Shown here: piece by piece, positions 25,811 to 35,238 of the stretch
Position numbering within the stretch: the first letter of the stretch is position 1
Layout: each line of letters opens with the position of its first letter
From: an uncultured Chitinophaga sp.
GTDB lineage: Bacteria > Bacteroidota > Bacteroidia > Chitinophagales > Chitinophagaceae
Reading direction: 5' to 3'
Assembly: GCF_902168175.1 (NCBI RefSeq)
Contig: NZ_CABHOU010000072.1
Coordinates: forward strand, 360,294 to 424,293
DNA: 64,000 nucleotides
Translations under genes and position numbers: made by a program
Notes under the pieces: generated by a model
Database searches by the model: none
What the model saw: only the letters and a program-made list of their open reading frames with translations
Told to the model about the DNA's origin: nothing

Positions 25811-26677
25811 TTACTTACCGATGATTGCCTGAAGCTTAAGTGCGGCCTCGTTTGCGGGATCCAATTCCAGCGCCCGGAGGAGGTTAGCCCTTGCTGAACC
25901 TGTATCTTTCACCGCGAGGTTACCGGAGGCCAGGCTGGCAAGAATAGCGGCATCCTGAGGATAGTGTACCGCGTTGGTCCGGAAAGCGACCATCGCCTGA
26001 TCCGGTTTCCCGGCGGCTTTCAATAGCAGTCCTATGCTATTTAATTCGCTGGCGCCGGAGGTTTTAAGGCCAGCAGGGAAGTTAAACTGTCCCAGCGGGC
26101 TGTGAGGCAGCCTGTCCATAAAGTACTGCCCGGCGGCATAGCGGGGCGTGTAAGCAGTGCCTTGCACAATAGCCAGCAGGTCTTTCTCCAGGCTTTGTAC
26201 AGGCGCTTCTATAATCCTGCCTGCCTCTTTTCCATTGCTATTGACGACGAACGTAGGCACGCGAAATATATTCAGCCCGGCCTCTTCGTGTCCAGGGCTC
26301 TGTTTATAAGCTTCTGCGGTATTATCAACCGTAATGATCGTAAGCCGTTTCTCCGGGAAGCCGGCTGCTGTCAGTACATGTATAAACCGCGGCACTTCCC
26401 GGCGGCTATCGCCACACCAGGTGCCCAGGAAAACGGTGATCTGTTTACTTGCCAATAACGGTTTTAGCAGTTCGATGGTGGCGGTATCGGGCGTATAACC
26501 ATTATATTCTTTACTGTACCACTCGTTAAACGGGGCCTTTTCCAATGCGGAAACAGGTTTTTTGCCGAGCAATTTATCCGTAGGGGTAATTTTATTTTGT
26601 GTGGTAACGGGCTTGGTGCTGTTGCAGGCAGCAACGGCCATCATAGCACAAAGCGCTACCATGATATATAGTTTCAT
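25811..26677 (-). CDS. Thioredoxin-fold lipoprotein with C-terminal TPR
   Basis: 288 residues with lipobox VAAC (Cys18). A thioredoxin-like segment at about 75-175 has FLGTWCGDSRREVPR: only one cysteine (Cys88) at the active site, where a typical disulfide reductase has CxxC. A cis-Pro region (FRVPTFVV) follows. The C-terminal 80 residues look like one or two TPRs. A periplasmic thiol or peroxidase-like role is possible; disulfide oxidoreductase activity is doubtful with a single Cys. Confidence 0.75.
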   Translation of the reverse strand: MKLYIMVALCAMMAVAACNSTKPVTTQNKITPTDKLLGKKPVSALEKAPFNEWYSKEYNGYTPDTATIELLKPLLASKQITVFLGTWCGDSRREVPRFIHVLTAAGFPEKRLTIITVDNTAEAYKQSPGHEEAGLNIFRVPTFVVNSNGKEAGRIIEAPVQSLEKDLLAIVQGTAYTPRYAAGQYFMDRLPHSPLGQFNFPAGLKTSGASELNSIGLLLKAAGKPDQAMVAFRTNAVHYPQDAAILASLASGNLAVKDTGSARANLLRALELDPANEAALKLQAIIGK

Positions 26678-26722
26678 GTTATCAGGAGTTAAGTGAAATA
26701 AAGAGAAGACATGTATATACCG

Positions 26723-27061
26723 CTAAGCGGCAGGGGGACGTAATGCGGGAATTGTCCAGCCTTCGGCAAGGACAGTAACGTATACCGGGAAACAGGAGGT
26801 ATTAATAGCGTTAAGTAACGTAAAGTCGTGTGGGGTAATGAGTTCAAATTCAAGCGGACATTCTTTTGGAAGCGGACTGGTTAGTCCTTTGGCATAACCT
26901 GCTTCGGCCGATGCTTTTACCAGGTGTTCGTCGCAACCGCAATCCTCTTTGCCAAGCAGTACTTCCTGCTGCCATTTACACCAGGCATAATTGGCCAGCC
27001 TGCCCGTATGCAAACCGGTAAAAAGCAGGAGAAACAATATGGAGAGCAGGCGTCTTTTCAA
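26723..27061 (-). CDS. Small secreted cysteine-containing protein, 112 aa
   Basis: An N-terminal signal (MKRRLLSILFLLLFTGLHTG) is followed by a short mature part with a CGCD motif and two further cysteines. I do not recognise the family. It lies after the terminator of the copper module on the same strand, so a metal-related role is only suggested by location and the CxC pair. Confidence 0.55.
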   Translation of the reverse strand: MKRRLLSILFLLLFTGLHTGRLANYAWCKWQQEVLLGKEDCGCDEHLVKASAEAGYAKGLTSPLPKECPLEFELITPHDFTLLNAINTSCFPVYVTVLAEGWTIPALRPPAA

Positions 27062-27091
27062 GGAAGCATAAATAATGAGCAGGAAGATACG

Positions 27092-27127
27092 AAAAAAAAG
27101 AACGCCGGCTATTCATATCGCCGGCGT
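27092..27127 (-). terminator. Terminator of the copper operon
   Basis: An 8-bp stem (27102-27109 with 27120-27127, ACGCCGGC) is followed on the minus strand by an eight-T run (27092-27099). Confidence 0.85.
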
Positions 27128-27135
27128 CCCGCTCC

Positions 27136-27345
27136 TTATAAACTTTCGACCTTATAACCTGCCTCCTGTACGGCCAGTTTCACCGCCTCTGCGTTTGTAT
27201 CTTCCGTTTCTACCGTAAGTATTTTATCGGGAGATGCGGTGTCTACCTTCCAATGGTCGTGTCCTACTACTTTATCAAGAAAAGGAGTAACGGTAGCCAC
27301 GCAGCCACCGCATTTAATATTGGTTTTGAATTGCATTGTTTTCAT
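27136..27345 (-). CDS. Heavy-metal-associated (HMA) copper chaperone, CopZ-like
   Basis: 69 residues forming one ferredoxin-like HMA domain. The metal site reads IKCGGC (Cys12 and Cys15), so the usual MxCxxC methionine is Ile-Lys here. It would hand Cu(I) to CopA. It starts one base after the copA stop, so it is co-transcribed with it. An alternative start is Met4. Confidence 0.88.
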   Translation of the reverse strand: MKTMQFKTNIKCGGCVATVTPFLDKVVGHDHWKVDTASPDKILTVETEDTNAEAVKLAVQEAGYKVESL

Positions 27346-27346
27346 C

Positions 27347-29551
27347 TTATTTGCTGATTTTTAATAAAAGACTGTTACTGACTACTGACACAGAACTTAA
27401 CGCCATGGCCGCTCCCGCGACCATCGGGTCAAGTAAGAAACCATTTACCGGGTACAGTATACCTGCCGCAATGGGTATGCCAACAAGGTTATAGATAAAA
27501 GCCCAGAAAAGGTTTTGCCTGATGGTACGCACTGTTCTGCGGGATAAGTCAAGTGCCCTCGGAATACTGTTAAGGTCGGATGTGATGAGTGTCATTTTTG
27601 CTACGTCCATGGCAATGTCGGAGCCTTTGCCCATGGCAATACTTACATCGGCCTGCGCCAACGCCTGGCTATCGTTGATGCCATCGCCCACCATGGCTAC
27701 TACCCTGCCCTCTTTTTGTAATTGCTTTACAAAATCGGCTTTGCCGCCTGGCAACACTTCCGCTTCATACCTGGTAATGCCCACCTGTTTGGCAACAGCA
27801 GCTGCCGTGGCCGGATTATCGCCTGTCAACATGAACACGCTTATACCGCGCTGCTGTAAAGTAGCAATGGCCTGTTTCGAGCCTTCCTTTACTTTGTCCG
27901 CAATAGCGATCAGCGCCAGCACCTTATCGCCTGCTGAGAAAAACACCACCGTTTTAGCCTGCTGCTGCAGCTTTTCTGCTTGTGCGCGTATAGTCTCATC
28001 CACCTTTACTAACTTACTATTGCCTACTTTGTACACCACCGTTTCATGTAATGCCTCCACCCCCTCACCAGTAATGCTCTGGATATTAGTGAGCTTTACG
28101 GAAGGCAGCTGCCCGGCTTCGAGGTGTTTTACTACGGCGTTGGCCAGCGGGTGTTCCGACTGGGCCTCTATTGCCCGTAAAATGCTTTTATACTTCACCG
28201 TATCACCATCTGTAAGAAACAGCAGATCGGTTACCACAGGTTTACCTTCGGTGATAGTACCTGTTTTATCAAGTATCACCGCATCTACGTTACGCGCTGT
28301 TTCCAGGCTTTCTGCATCTCTTATCAATATATGCTGTTCGGCCCCTTTGCCCACCCCCACCATCACGGCGGTAGGTGTAGCAAGACCCAATGCACACGGG
28401 CACGCAATCACCAACACTGTGATAGAGGTCAGTAACGCATGTGTAAAAGCATGCTCCCCCCCAACTATCATCCAGGTAATAAAGGTGAGTATGGATATGC
28501 CGATCACCACGGGTACAAATATTCCTGCAATACGGTCTGTTAGTTGCTGTACGGGCGCTTTACTGCCCTGAGCTTCCTGTACCATCCGAATGATTTGTGC
28601 GAGTACGGTATCGGCACCTACTTTCTCTGCCTTTAGCTGAAAACTGCCTTTCTGGTTAAGGGTGCCTGCAAATACTTTATCGCCCTGGAGTTTGGCTGCC
28701 GGCAGTGGTTCGCCGGTGATAGTGCTTTCATCTACATATGAACTGCCGGAAGCTACTATCCCATCGACCGGTATTTTTTCACCGGGCTTCACCAGTAGTA
28801 TGTCGTTTGCTTTTACGGCACTCACTGCTATCTCTGCCATATGGCCGCCCTCATGTACAATGGTCACCGTTTTCGGCTGTAATCCCATCAGTTTCTTCAA
28901 TGCTGATGAGGTGTTAGACTTTGCCCGTTCTTCCATCAGTTTACCTAACGAAATAAATGCAATGATAACAGCCGCTGCCTCGTAGTATACATGCGGATGT
29001 AATCCACGCGTATGCCAAAACTGCGGGTAAATGGTATTAAACAGGCTGAACAAAAACGCGATGCCTGTACTCAAAGCCACCAGGGTATCCATATTGGCTT
29101 TACCATGCCGTGCCTGCTTAAATGCGTTGACGAAGAAGCTGCGCCCCAGCCACAACACAACGGGCGCACTCAGTGCCAGCATGATCCAGTTGGCATAAGG
29201 CATGTTCATGAAAAACATACCAATGATCACTACCGGTAACGATAAAACGATGGCCCATACCGTTCTTGTTTTTAATTGCTGATAATGCGCCTGTTGAGCC
29301 GCAGCCTGTTTCTCCTGCCGGTTTTCCGTATCTATCAGTAAATCGTAACCAATACTGCGCACCGCAGTTTGTAACGTTTGGGGATTGGTTTGTTGGCTGT
29401 CGTAGCTTACCCAGGCGTTCTGGTTCGCGAAGTTAACGCCCGCATCTTTTACCCCGGGCGATGCCTTTAGCATCGACTCTACGCTTACCGCACAGGCGGC
29501 GCAGGTCATTTCCAGTACGGGGAATGTTTCTTTTGTGATATGTTGGGCCAT
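27347..29551 (-). CDS. copA: Copper-exporting P1B-type ATPase
   Basis: 734 residues. One N-terminal HMA domain has MTCAAC (Cys17, Cys20). The transport motif CPC is at residues 384-386 in the ion-pathway helix, the phosphorylation site is DKTGT, and the SEHPLA and [14 protein letters not shown] motifs are typical of P1B-1. It pumps Cu(I) out of the cytoplasm. Order on the minus strand: HMA-AraC regulator, 78-base gap, copA, copZ. A TAACTTTG -7 element and a palindrome lie in the gap. Confidence 0.95.
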   Translation of the reverse strand: MAQHITKETFPVLEMTCAACAVSVESMLKASPGVKDAGVNFANQNAWVSYDSQQTNPQTLQTAVRSIGYDLLIDTENRQEKQAAAQQAHYQQLKTRTVWAIVLSLPVVIIGMFFMNMPYANWIMLALSAPVVLWLGRSFFVNAFKQARHGKANMDTLVALSTGIAFLFSLFNTIYPQFWHTRGLHPHVYYEAAAVIIAFISLGKLMEERAKSNTSSALKKLMGLQPKTVTIVHEGGHMAEIAVSAVKANDILLVKPGEKIPVDGIVASGSSYVDESTITGEPLPAAKLQGDKVFAGTLNQKGSFQLKAEKVGADTVLAQIIRMVQEAQGSKAPVQQLTDRIAGIFVPVVIGISILTFITWMIVGGEHAFTHALLTSITVLVIACPCALGLATPTAVMVGVGKGAEQHILIRDAESLETARNVDAVILDKTGTITEGKPVVTDLLFLTDGDTVKYKSILRAIEAQSEHPLANAVVKHLEAGQLPSVKLTNIQSITGEGVEALHETVVYKVGNSKLVKVDETIRAQAEKLQQQAKTVVFFSAGDKVLALIAIADKVKEGSKQAIATLQQRGISVFMLTGDNPATAAAVAKQVGITRYEAEVLPGGKADFVKQLQKEGRVVAMVGDGINDSQALAQADVSIAMGKGSDIAMDVAKMTLITSDLNSIPRALDLSRRTVRTIRQNLFWAFIYNLVGIPIAAGILYPVNGFLLDPMVAGAAMALSSVSVVSNSLLLKISK

Positions 29552-29569
29552 TGGTTCCTTTGTTTAAGG

Positions 29570-29577
29570 CAAAGTTA
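29570..29577 (-). promoter_or_regulatory. Candidate -7 element of copA
   Basis: The minus strand reads TAACTTTG, matching TAnnTTTG, 18 bases before the copA ATG. Confidence 0.55.
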
Positions 29578-29601
29578 CCATGGGGACAGGCAGCAACCGT
29601 T

Positions 29602-29617
29602 ATACTTAAGGGAGTAT
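29602..29617. promoter_or_regulatory. Palindromic candidate operator upstream of copA
   Basis: ATACT-N6-AGTAT is a perfect inverted repeat placed 24 bases upstream of the copA -7 element, where an activator or repressor of the copper operon could bind. The HMA-AraC gene next to it is the obvious candidate regulator. Confidence 0.4.
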
Positions 29618-29629
29618 GTTGTATAAAAT

Positions 29630-30196
29630 TCAGACCTTATCCAGGGGTATACGGGGTGTGCCGGCGCCAGACTTATACTGTGAAGGTGTTAAACCAGTCA
29701 CCTTTTTAAACTGTTGCGAAAGGTGTTGTACGCTGCTATATCCAAGACTGTCGGCTATTTCGCTGAGGGTTAACTGGTCGTATACCAGTAGTTCTTTTGC
29801 CCGTTCTATACGTTGCTGTATGGTGTATTTTTCTATCGTTATACCTTCCGAAGCGGAGAACTGGCTGCTCAGGTAATGATAATCCATGTGCAGCTCGCCA
29901 GCCAGTACTACAGACAGTTTGGTATTCATTTCCTCTCCTTTATTGTGATGAATGAGGCGGATAATGATGTTTTTGATCTTCTCGATAAGTGCTCCCCGCC
30001 TATCATCAAGCAGTTCGAAACCTAAGCCGGTAAGGCGCTCGCGTAACTGCACCATCTGCTCTGGCGAGGGCGTGTTTGCCAGTTCCACATCGCCGAGCTT
30101 TACCTGCTTATACGTTATGCCAGTATCGTCCAATTGCTGACGAACCACCATAATACAGCGGTCACAAACCATGTTCTTTATGTTCAGATGTGTCAT
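29630..30196 (-). CDS. HMA-like/AraC-family copper-responsive regulator
   Basis: 188 residues. The first half resembles an HMA-like fold with a metal-type motif NMVCDRCIMVV (Cys11, Cys14), and the second half (about 90-180) is an AraC helix-turn-helix pair (LTLSEIADSLGYSSVQHLSQ then QFKKVTGLTPSQYK). It probably senses Cu(I) or a related ion through the cysteines and controls copA-copZ just downstream. The metal is inferred from context; no ligand data are in the sequence. Confidence 0.85.
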   Translation of the reverse strand: MTHLNIKNMVCDRCIMVVRQQLDDTGITYKQVKLGDVELANTPSPEQMVQLRERLTGLGFELLDDRRGALIEKIKNIIIRLIHHNKGEEMNTKLSVVLAGELHMDYHYLSSQFSASEGITIEKYTIQQRIERAKELLVYDQLTLSEIADSLGYSSVQHLSQQFKKVTGLTPSQYKSGAGTPRIPLDKV

Positions 30197-30232
30197 CCTT
30201 CAAAATTAAGGATAATTCGCGTATGCGAAAAA

Positions 30233-30254
30233 GGGCGCCCCAAAAGGAGCGCCC
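30233..30254 (-). terminator. Terminator after the thioredoxin-family gene
   Basis: A 9-bp stem (30233-30241 with 30246-30254, one wobble) with an AAAA loop, then a T run on the minus strand (30228-30232). Confidence 0.85.
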
Positions 30255-30279
30255 CGGCTATCTTTATCAACCTTAATAA

Positions 30280-31524
30280 TTAGTCCATGGTCAGCGGCAC
30301 CATTACATACGGCGCTTTCGGACTGAAATCCTTTTTGCCGGCACCCAGCGCTACCGAAAGTCCATCAATGCCTTCCCGGTTAGCAGATTTAGGGCTCAGC
30401 GCAGCTTTGTTAGCGGCCTCCAGGTATTTCTTCGCCTCTTCGTTGTTGTCGAGAAAATATTTCACTACTGCTTTAGTGTAATACAGCCCTTCCAGTGCAT
30501 ACTTGCTCTGGTTATTAATTTCATTTTCGCTCATCCAACTGTCGAGGCGTGCCAGCAGGGCTTTGTTGCCCTTAACCAACTCTGCTGTTTTACCGGCAAA
30601 ACTGGCTTTATCGGCCAGGGTGTAAAAGCCGGAGGTTTCTATAAAGTTGGCGTATACACTATAATCGCCGGTGTTTTTGTAATACGCTTCGCTGATGATC
30701 TTACCGAATATCTTCCAGTCGTGTGCATCGTAAACAGGTTTTACTTTGGCCACCAGCGCTTCAAAGGCCGCTTTATCTTTTTTAGAGCCCAGCTCTCCCG
30801 CTTTTTTACTTAGCCGTGTATATACCGTGGTGCCTACCTGACGCGCACCATAAGCGTTGGCCAGTTCTACAGCATGGTCTATAAAGTAACTAGCATATTG
30901 CTCGTCCAGTGCGCCGAAACCGCGCACCATCATCAGGTAACTCAGTTCTGAAGAAAGGTCCTTTTGCTCCGCCATCCATTTATTGATTAGTTCTTTGCGG
31001 TTGGGCGACTGCTCGGTGGGTTTCTTGAAGTACAGGTCGTTGTACACTTCAGGATAAGTAATATCCATAGAGTTGCTGAACTTCTTCACTTTACCAGCCT
31101 TGCCATTGGCGACTACTGTTTTCAGGTTTTCGAGGAAGCGTGGTGCGCCCATAAAACCGCTGCCGGCTTCAATAAGGCTACCATCAGGATTGATGTACAG
31201 GTAATGTGGGAAGCCACTGGCGCCATACTTACGGCTCAGTAATTTGCCATCCATTTCTACATTAATGTCTGATTTGTAGCAGATGAAGTTTGCGTTCATG
31301 TACGCGGCAACGTCTTTTTGGGCAAAGGTTTCGTCCACCATTCTTTTACAGGGCATGCAGCCGAGAAACCAGAGGTCTACAAACACTGGTTTGTTTTGTT
31401 GTTTGGCCATAATCATGGCGTCTTTCCAGGCACCATGAACAAATACGGCGGTGTCCTGCGCGGCAACGGCCACAGGCACCAGCAGGAACAATGCGGAACG
31501 AAAGATCGTTTTTAACGCGGTCAT
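30280..31524 (-). CDS. Secreted thioredoxin-family protein, 414 aa
   Basis: The start is set at ATG 31524, giving a signal peptide (FLLVPVAVAAQ); a longer frame adds 19 residues before it. The thioredoxin fold carries WFLGCMPCKRM with CxxC at Cys56 and Cys59 and cis-Pro in ASGFPHYLYI. The remaining 270 residues are alpha-helical and unassigned. Probably a periplasmic thiol-disulfide protein. It precedes the copper regulator on the same strand but is cut off by a terminator. Confidence 0.8.
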   Translation of the reverse strand: MTALKTIFRSALFLLVPVAVAAQDTAVFVHGAWKDAMIMAKQQNKPVFVDLWFLGCMPCKRMVDETFAQKDVAAYMNANFICYKSDINVEMDGKLLSRKYGASGFPHYLYINPDGSLIEAGSGFMGAPRFLENLKTVVANGKAGKVKKFSNSMDITYPEVYNDLYFKKPTEQSPNRKELINKWMAEQKDLSSELSYLMMVRGFGALDEQYASYFIDHAVELANAYGARQVGTTVYTRLSKKAGELGSKKDKAAFEALVAKVKPVYDAHDWKIFGKIISEAYYKNTGDYSVYANFIETSGFYTLADKASFAGKTAELVKGNKALLARLDSWMSENEINNQSKYALEGLYYTKAVVKYFLDNNEEAKKYLEAANKAALSPKSANREGIDGLSVALGAGKKDFSPKAPYVMVPLTMD

Positions 31525-31700
31525 ACTAGTTGGTTTAGAATAATAAATAAACATACCCGCCACGGAGTGCGGTGTATACATAGATCACTAAAAAATTAAA
31601 ATAATGGAAGCGTGGTGCTTACATAGATCACGGAGCAAAAATAGGGTTAAAACTGATTCGGCAGCTATGTTCCATCATTTCTTCGCACCGCCCGTCCGTA

Positions 31701-31734
31701 AAAAAGTCCGGCGCTGCGAAGAGGCAGCGCCGGA
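31701..31734 (-). terminator. Terminator of the TPR/AAA operon
   Basis: A perfect 11-bp stem (31707-31717 with 31724-31734, core CCGGCGCTGC) is followed on the minus strand by CTTTTT. Confidence 0.88.
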
Positions 31735-31743
31735 GGTAATATT

Positions 31744-32964
31744 TTATCTTTCCCTGGAGATGATACCATTGACGACCCACTGGTAACCGAAGGTAAACAG
31801 CATAGCCAGCACCAGCGGCAGGGTAAAAGGATCGTTTACAAGCAGGCTTGCGGCTACGCCCGCCAAACCTAATACACCTATTGCAATCGTTATACCGCGG
31901 AGTATCCACCTGTTCCTGGGGCGCTCGGGGCTTTCCATGGTAGCTACCGGCAGTGTAAGCATTGCGGTGGTAAGGCACAACGGTAATAACCACACCCAGC
32001 CTGCTAAAGCATAAGCTCCGCCGCTTAAGGCTGCGATCAGTAGCAATCCTCCCACGCATTCGGCAATACGCATTTCCTTTTCTGACAACAGGTAACGGCC
32101 ATAGGCGTTAAACCGAAGAAACAGGTTACTGACAGGACCGATGAGCCAGGTAGATAATATAACGACCGACAATATCACATACAATACCGGCGAAACCTGG
32201 TTAGCAATGCGGGTGAGCAGGAATACGCAAACCAGTATCACCCACTGCATACGATTACTCTGCCTGCCCATGAAAAAGCTGTATTTCAGGAACATGCGGT
32301 ACAGCCAATACTTCGATTTAATCGCCTGCACCATTCCATTACGCGCCCAATCGAGATTGGGGTCGAGGCGCAAGGCCTCGCGGAAATGTGTAAGCGCTTC
32401 GTCCTGCTTACCCGACTCCAGGTACTTCCAGCCCATGTTAGCGTGGGTGTAAGCATTCTCCGGATTACTTTCCAATGCAGCCCGTAAACCGGAAAACGCA
32501 TCGTCTTTCTGATCGAGGTTGTACAATGCGTGCGAACGCATGTTCAGGCACAGTTGGTCGGTTGGGTCGAAGGCCAGGCCTTCTTCTGCTTTTTTTAACG
32601 CTTCGGCATGGTTGCGCTGCAGCAGCAATATCTGGCTCCAAACGCCGAAGTAATGCGGAATGATGGGATTTAAGGCCACCGCTTCTGCAATAAATTCGCC
32701 CGCCTGTTTGTAATCTTTTTTATCTAAGAGTAAGCGCGATTTCAGGTAAAAAAAGCGATCATCATCCGGCGAAATGCTCAATCCATTTTCGATTACTTCC
32801 TCCGCGTCTTTATACGCATCCATCTGCAGGTGGCACAATGCCAGCAGGTAGAGCGCTTCTGTGTCGGTAGAATGCTCGTATAAGTGTTGGTGTAAAGTTT
32901 TGATGGCGTCGCTGTAACGGCTTTGTTGTACCAGTATACCTGCACGCTCTAATAAAGCTGACAT
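31744..32964 (-). CDS. TPR protein with C-terminal membrane helices
   Basis: 406 residues. About six TPR-like helical pairs fill residues 1-225 (for example AYTHANMGWKYLESGKQDEA then LTHFREALRLDPN). From about 240 on there are several hydrophobic helices (WVILVCVFLLTRIA, VLYVILSVVILSTWLIG, GGLLLIAALSGGAYALAGWV, LPLVLAMLFTFGYQWVV), so the TPR part probably hangs in the cytoplasm on a membrane anchor. It starts 2 bases after the AAA ATPase stop, so the two are co-translated. The function is unknown. Confidence 0.8.
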   Translation of the reverse strand: MSALLERAGILVQQSRYSDAIKTLHQHLYEHSTDTEALYLLALCHLQMDAYKDAEEVIENGLSISPDDDRFFYLKSRLLLDKKDYKQAGEFIAEAVALNPIIPHYFGVWSQILLLQRNHAEALKKAEEGLAFDPTDQLCLNMRSHALYNLDQKDDAFSGLRAALESNPENAYTHANMGWKYLESGKQDEALTHFREALRLDPNLDWARNGMVQAIKSKYWLYRMFLKYSFFMGRQSNRMQWVILVCVFLLTRIANQVSPVLYVILSVVILSTWLIGPVSNLFLRFNAYGRYLLSEKEMRIAECVGGLLLIAALSGGAYALAGWVWLLPLCLTTAMLTLPVATMESPERPRNRWILRGITIAIGVLGLAGVAASLLVNDPFTLPLVLAMLFTFGYQWVVNGIISRER

Positions 32965-32966
32965 GT

Positions 32967-34298
32967 CTATTTCTTGATGTTGAGATACTTTAATACGTCG
33001 TCGTACAGACCTGCTTCGTTTGAATACAAGGCGTAGTTACGGGCGGCGTTGAACCACTCACGCGTAGTGGCTTTATGATTTTTTACTGCTTTGGCCAGTT
33101 CTTTTTGTGTTACGGGCATGGCGGAACCGGTTTCCAGCGCTTCCATGAGTTTTTCTTCCACTGCCACGTCTATCACACATTTCAGGTCGGCTCCGGAAAA
33201 ACCTGCCGATGCTTTGGCCAGGGAGGCGTAGTCTACGTCTTTCACCGGTTTATCTTTCAGGTGGATCTTCAATATTTCCTCACGCCCCTGTTGCTCTGGC
33301 GGTTCAACGAAAATGATACGGTCGAAGCGGCCCGGGCGGCGAAATGCCGGATCGAGGTGCCAGGGAGCATTGGTAGCACCGATGATCAGCACATTTTCGT
33401 TATCTGCCGCAATACCGTCCATTTCGGACAGGAACTGGTTGATCAGGTGGCTGGCACCACTGTTTCGCATAGAGGTACGATTGGCGCCCAGGGCGTCTAC
33501 CTCATCGAAAAACAGCACGCAGGGCTTGTTGGAACGGGCCATTTCGAAAAGAGAATGAAGGTTCTTTTCGCTGTTACCGATCCACATGTCGAGTACATCG
33601 TGTATACCAACATTGATAAACTCCGCGTTTATTTGTCCGGCGGTAGCCTTTGCCAGGTATGTTTTACCGCAACCGGGAGGGCCGTAAAGCAGTATGCCGC
33701 CGCCGGCCTTTTTGCCGTAGGCTTTAAACAGATCGGGGAACTGAAGGGGTTTAATGATCTTTAATTCGATCTCCTTTTTCTCTCTTTCCATCCCTCCTAC
33801 GTCCGAGAAGTTGATATCTGGTTTTTCGAGCATAAACAGGCGTTCGGTTTCTTCATCATCCTCCATGTCCATATCAGTGAGCGATACGCCCTGTTGTGCC
33901 GTACGAAATAGCCCATCCAGGGTATCGTCGCGGAAACCGGGGTTGAGCTGCAGCAGGTGCTGGTATATATCGCGGGCTTCGTTCATGTGGTTTTCCTTTA
34001 CCAGCGTGCGGCAATGAAGCAGCAGGGCATCAAAGTTGCCCGGGTCCTGGTTCTCCAGTTGCTCTAACACCACCACGGCGGCCGAGTACTTTTGCTGCTG
34101 GTAAAAGGTACGGGCCAGGCCCATCTGCGCCTCCCCGTTATTGGGCTGCAGCTCCAATACCTTGCGGTAATGTTCTTCTGCCTGCACGTATTCAAATCCC
34201 TGGAGCAGCATCTGGGCCACATGCAGCCTTAACGGCACATTGTCCGGCGAAACCTGCAGCGCTTCCAAAAGCTGTTTAATCATTTCTGTTGACATCAC
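32967..34298 (-). CDS. TPR-AAA+ ATPase of the Cdc48/ClpX-like classical AAA type
   Basis: 443 residues. TPRs occupy about 1-135, an acidic linker (MDMEDDEE) follows, and a single classical AAA domain covers about 160-420: FSDVGGM, Walker A GPPGCGKT (206-213), Walker B VLFFDEVDAL (Asp265, Glu266), sensor-1 Asn310 in IIGATN and the double-arginine finger in PAFRRPGRFD (320-324). Such ATPases remodel or extract protein substrates as hexamers. The partner with TPRs and a membrane anchor follows directly (2-base gap), suggesting a membrane-linked chaperone or extraction machine. Pathway unknown. Confidence 0.88.
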   Translation of the reverse strand: MMSTEMIKQLLEALQVSPDNVPLRLHVAQMLLQGFEYVQAEEHYRKVLELQPNNGEAQMGLARTFYQQQKYSAAVVVLEQLENQDPGNFDALLLHCRTLVKENHMNEARDIYQHLLQLNPGFRDDTLDGLFRTAQQGVSLTDMDMEDDEETERLFMLEKPDINFSDVGGMEREKKEIELKIIKPLQFPDLFKAYGKKAGGGILLYGPPGCGKTYLAKATAGQINAEFINVGIHDVLDMWIGNSEKNLHSLFEMARSNKPCVLFFDEVDALGANRTSMRNSGASHLINQFLSEMDGIAADNENVLIIGATNAPWHLDPAFRRPGRFDRIIFVEPPEQQGREEILKIHLKDKPVKDVDYASLAKASAGFSGADLKCVIDVAVEEKLMEALETGSAMPVTQKELAKAVKNHKATTREWFNAARNYALYSNEAGLYDDVLKYLNIKK

Positions 34299-34380
34299 GT
34301 ATACTATTCGTTAAACTGGGTGTAATAATAGGGATTTCGCCGGTAAAATTACAAAATAGCGGCCATGTGCGGGCAGGACA

Positions 34381-34409
34381 AAAAAAGGCCCCGGCCATGC
34401 GCCGGGGCC
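34381..34409 (-). terminator. Terminator of the 182-aa gene
   Basis: A 9-bp stem (34387-34395 with 34401-34409, GGCCCCGGC), 5-base loop and a six-T run on the minus strand. Confidence 0.88.
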
Positions 34410-34430
34410 ATCAGCAATGGATGAAAGGGC

Positions 34431-34979
34431 CTATTCGCCTGTTTCGAGGTATTCGGTAACGATGCGGCCCACCCGTAATTCATACTGGTAGGGCGATGGC
34501 ACCTGGTATTTGAGCGAAAATGTCCATATGTTGGTATCAGCGGTGGTAACCCGGTCCCAATTGGGTAAAGCCATACCATCAATATGCTTTTCTCCGCCGG
34601 ATAACTGGTATTCTGAATAAACGTTGTTGGTGTGGTTGTGACAGGCTGTACCCACTCCCATTACGACTTTAAATGCAAAGGAATGGTGGCCCGGGCCTAC
34701 CTGAAGGTTAGTGAAAATGGGTATTTCTGATGATATACTGCCAATCTGCTCCATGTAAATGGACAAATTTATCCCGTTCTGGGGCTGCTGTTCGGTATCT
34801 ATATGGCCATAACCTTCGATGACCAGCACACCTCCGTCTTTTTTAGCGACCAGCTTCTGACAATAAACGGCAAAAGCCCGTTTGTAGTAGCTGGTACCAT
34901 TGAGTGTGGTGTTAAAACTGTGCAAAAATTGCGAATTCATGTCTATAGCATAGGAGTTGCTGTTTACTGATAATACCAT
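34431..34979 (-). CDS. Hypothetical protein, 182 aa
   Basis: Beta-rich soluble protein with no signal peptide or membrane segment; I recognise no family. It carries GPGHHSFAFKVVMG and a VGTACHNHTNNVYSEY stretch. It is a single-gene unit: a terminator separates it from the AAA ATPase downstream. No function proposed. Confidence 0.6.
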   Translation of the reverse strand: MVLSVNSNSYAIDMNSQFLHSFNTTLNGTSYYKRAFAVYCQKLVAKKDGGVLVIEGYGHIDTEQQPQNGINLSIYMEQIGSISSEIPIFTNLQVGPGHHSFAFKVVMGVGTACHNHTNNVYSEYQLSGGEKHIDGMALPNWDRVTTADTNIWTFSLKYQVPSPYQYELRVGRIVTEYLETGE

Positions 34980-35057
34980 ACCTGCATTGTTTTTGATAGT
35001 TGTAATGGAGAGATGCTACCCGCAATATGCTCCGGATACAGTTGCGGGGACGTGTTG

Positions 35058-35086
35058 GCCCGGCCGTACAGGCCATTAGGCCGGGC
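35058..35086. repeat. Hairpin in the gap between divergent genes
   Basis: Perfect 8-bp inverted repeat GCCCGGCC (35058-35065) and GGCCGGGC (35079-35086) with a 13-base loop in the 259-base gap before the AsmA-like gene. It could be an operator or a transcribed stem; no T-tract follows. Confidence 0.4.
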
Positions 35087-35238
35087 ATACGTTGCATCTT
35101 CAAGAGTTAACATGATGAAGGTAGCCGCCTGCCGCGCATTGTACGTGTGCAGTAAACTTCATCTTAATTGAACCAGCAGGGTTTTTAAAACGTTTATTAC
35201 AGTATATTTATACCAGGCTTAATACCAGTAACTTACAA

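Noticed and set aside
27522..28571. A 349-codon plus-strand open frame opposite copA
   Set aside because: It is the antisense shadow of copA, whose motifs are unmistakable; composition is Ser/Thr/Ala-rich as expected for such shadows.
33075..33764. A 229-codon plus-strand frame opposite the AAA ATPase
   Set aside because: Shadow of the ATPase gene; no domain or promoter.
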